This document shows, piece after piece, positions 63,164 through 64,000 of a stretch of 64,000 nt of DNA. Under the pieces are notes generated by a model. That model did no database searches, was not told where the DNA came from, and saw nothing but the letters and a program-made list of their open reading frames with translations. Origin of the DNA: UBA7398 sp964567545 (GTDB lineage: Bacteria; Actinomycetota; Actinomycetes; Nanopelagicales; Nanopelagicaceae); the NCBI GenBank assembly GCA_964567545.1, contig CAZMNB010000002.1, positions 1 to 64,000 on the forward strand. The letters run 5' to 3'. A program made the translations under genes and the position numbers. How positions within the stretch are numbered: the stretch's first letter is position 1; each line of letters begins with the position of its first letter.

Positions 63164-64000
63164 TCATGCTACGGGGTTAATGTTATTTTCCGCTAACGGC
63201 TTGCTCCGCATAACGAAAATTCCACATCCGATCAAGATTAAGATTATTCCCGGTATTACAGCGGCAGGTGGCACCTGGTCAAGCCACCAGAATGCCAAAA
63301 TAGCGCAAACTGGAACTTCAAAAAATACTATTAATGAAACAACTGTCGGCGAAACTCTTTTCAATGTGAAATTAAACATTGTGTGTCCCATTACTTGTGC
63401 TCCAAGAAATAGGAAAAATAATAACATCCACTGATACCTAGAATAATCTATCAATTTATATTTATTAAAATAAATTAATGGAAGTACTGATACTGCGCAT
63501 GACAAATAACAGATTGATGTATAAGTGGAAGTAGAAATTTTACGTTGTGCGTGCGAGCCAATCATTACGTAAATTGCAGACATAGCACCGCAAGCGATTG
63601 CTGCAAGATCACCGATAAAAGCACGAGTAGATAATTGAAAATCAATTCCGGTAATTAAAACTACGCCAGCAAATGAGATAAACATACCTATCCATGCACG
63701 ACGTGGAATTACTCCTCCAAAAAACGTTACGAAAAGTGCGGCAAAAATCGGTTGCATCGCCGCGAGCGCAGTTCCAGTCGCTACGCTGGTTAATCTCATT
63801 GCGTAGAAGAATCCAACGAAATGAAGTGAAAGTGCTAATCCGGCAACAATCGCGAAAGCTATTCCGTTTCGATGTTCCGCACTGCGCCACTCTTTTGCCT
63901 TTATCGCAAACGGCAACATCAGAATACTGCCAGCGATATTTCGCCAAAATATCAAAATGAAGACTGGCATAACACTTAATGCGATTATTGGGCCGGATGT
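63164..64000 (-). CDS. EamA/DMT-family transporter (5' end cut by window)
   Basis: At least 278 residues; the frame stays open to the window edge, reading SGPIIALSVMPVFILIFWRN, so the start lies outside. About ten membrane helices with the EamA repeat features (ATGTALAAMQPIFAALFVTFF, and VVSLIVFFEVPVCAILAFWWLDQVPP near the end). Likely exporter of a metabolite; substrate unknown. Confidence 0.88.
   Translation of the reverse strand, partial: TSGPIIALSVMPVFILIFWRNIAGSILMLPFAIKAKEWRSAEHRNGIAFAIVAGLALSLHFVGFFYAMRLTSVATGTALAAMQPIFAALFVTFFGGVIPRRAWIGMFISFAGVVLITGIDFQLSTRAFIGDLAAIACGAMSAIYVMIGSHAQRKISTSTYTSICYLSCAVSVLPLIYFNKYKLIDYSRYQWMLLFFLFLGAQVMGHTMFNFTLKRVSPTVVSLIVFFEVPVCAILAFWWLDQVPPAAVIPGIILILIGCGIFVMRSKPLAENNINPVA

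Noticed and set aside
1..64000. Mobile elements, CRISPR arrays, prophage or defence islands
   Set aside because: No transposase, integrase, recombinase or direct-repeat array was seen on either strand; gene order is largely conserved actinobacterial.

Overview
The window looks like a piece of chromosome from a small-genome, low-GC actinobacterium. The best guess is a freshwater planktonic lineage of the acI / Nanopelagicales type. The evidence is gene content and order: two WhiB proteins, WhiB1 next to a PdtaS-type sensor kinase, secA-comF-mtrB-mtrA-sahH, a phosphomannomutase next to a DUF3499 protein, DUF5719, a giant GT2 glycosyltransferase next to WhiB2 and a sugar nucleotidyltransferase, fdxA-dapC, mshB, and a TetR gene next to DUF3107. 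Much of this order matches what I recall of the Mycobacterium tuberculosis Rv3208-Rv3264 and Rv1170-Rv1178 regions. The DNA is AT-rich by eye, intergenic gaps are tiny, 1-8 bp gene overlaps are common, and I see no mobile element, CRISPR array, rRNA or tRNA. Species-level assignment is inference.

Layout. 1-1809 (+): end of a sugar ABC importer operon with a glucosamine-6-phosphate-deaminase-like enzyme. 1802-8208 (-): a six-gene operon: solute-binding protein, two permeases, ATPase, a glycerophosphodiesterase-inositol monophosphatase FUSION, and a ROK kinase. 8314-18160: a myo-inositol catabolic region. It holds iolC-iolB-iolD on +; a ROK glucokinase-like gene and an iolE-like gene divergent on -; then a LacI regulator, a GH63-like glycosidase and a second iolE-like gene on -, divergent from a Gfo/Idh/MocA oxidoreductase. 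18157-23752 (-): a second carbohydrate-type ABC importer operon ending in a PHP phosphoesterase. 24078-25700: a cytoplasmic GH84 hexosaminidase. 25697-36616: housekeeping and membrane genes (argG, HPF, a SulP permease, two TerC proteins, a PatB-like C-S lyase, a second LacI regulator, a DNA glycosylase, msrA/msrB). 36808-58000: the conserved actinobacterial core described above. 58081-64000: cysS, mshB, TetR, DUF3107, MarC, a PHP phosphatase, and an EamA transporter cut by the window edge.

How it may work together. The strongest candidate for an undescribed system is 2.7-18 kb. The ABC operon would import a phosphodiester such as glycerophospho-myo-inositol, the fused GDPD-IMPase would strip it to free inositol, and the neighbouring Iol enzymes would degrade the inositol. 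A GH63-like glycosidase and a glucokinase-like ROK protein inside the iol cluster suggest that glycosylated inositols may also enter. One LacI regulator probably governs the second ABC operon, the glycosidase operon and the oxidoreductase, because I find two related 20-bp operator-like sites (15 of 20 bases shared) upstream of these units. Inositol is also a building block of mycothiol (mshB is at 60 kb). Other points: dapC has no ATG/GTG/TTG start in its proper position; there is a perfect 8-4-8 palindrome between mshB and a TetR gene; the mtrAB locus lacks lpqB; and an unlisted 49-residue membrane protein is translationally coupled to its neighbour.
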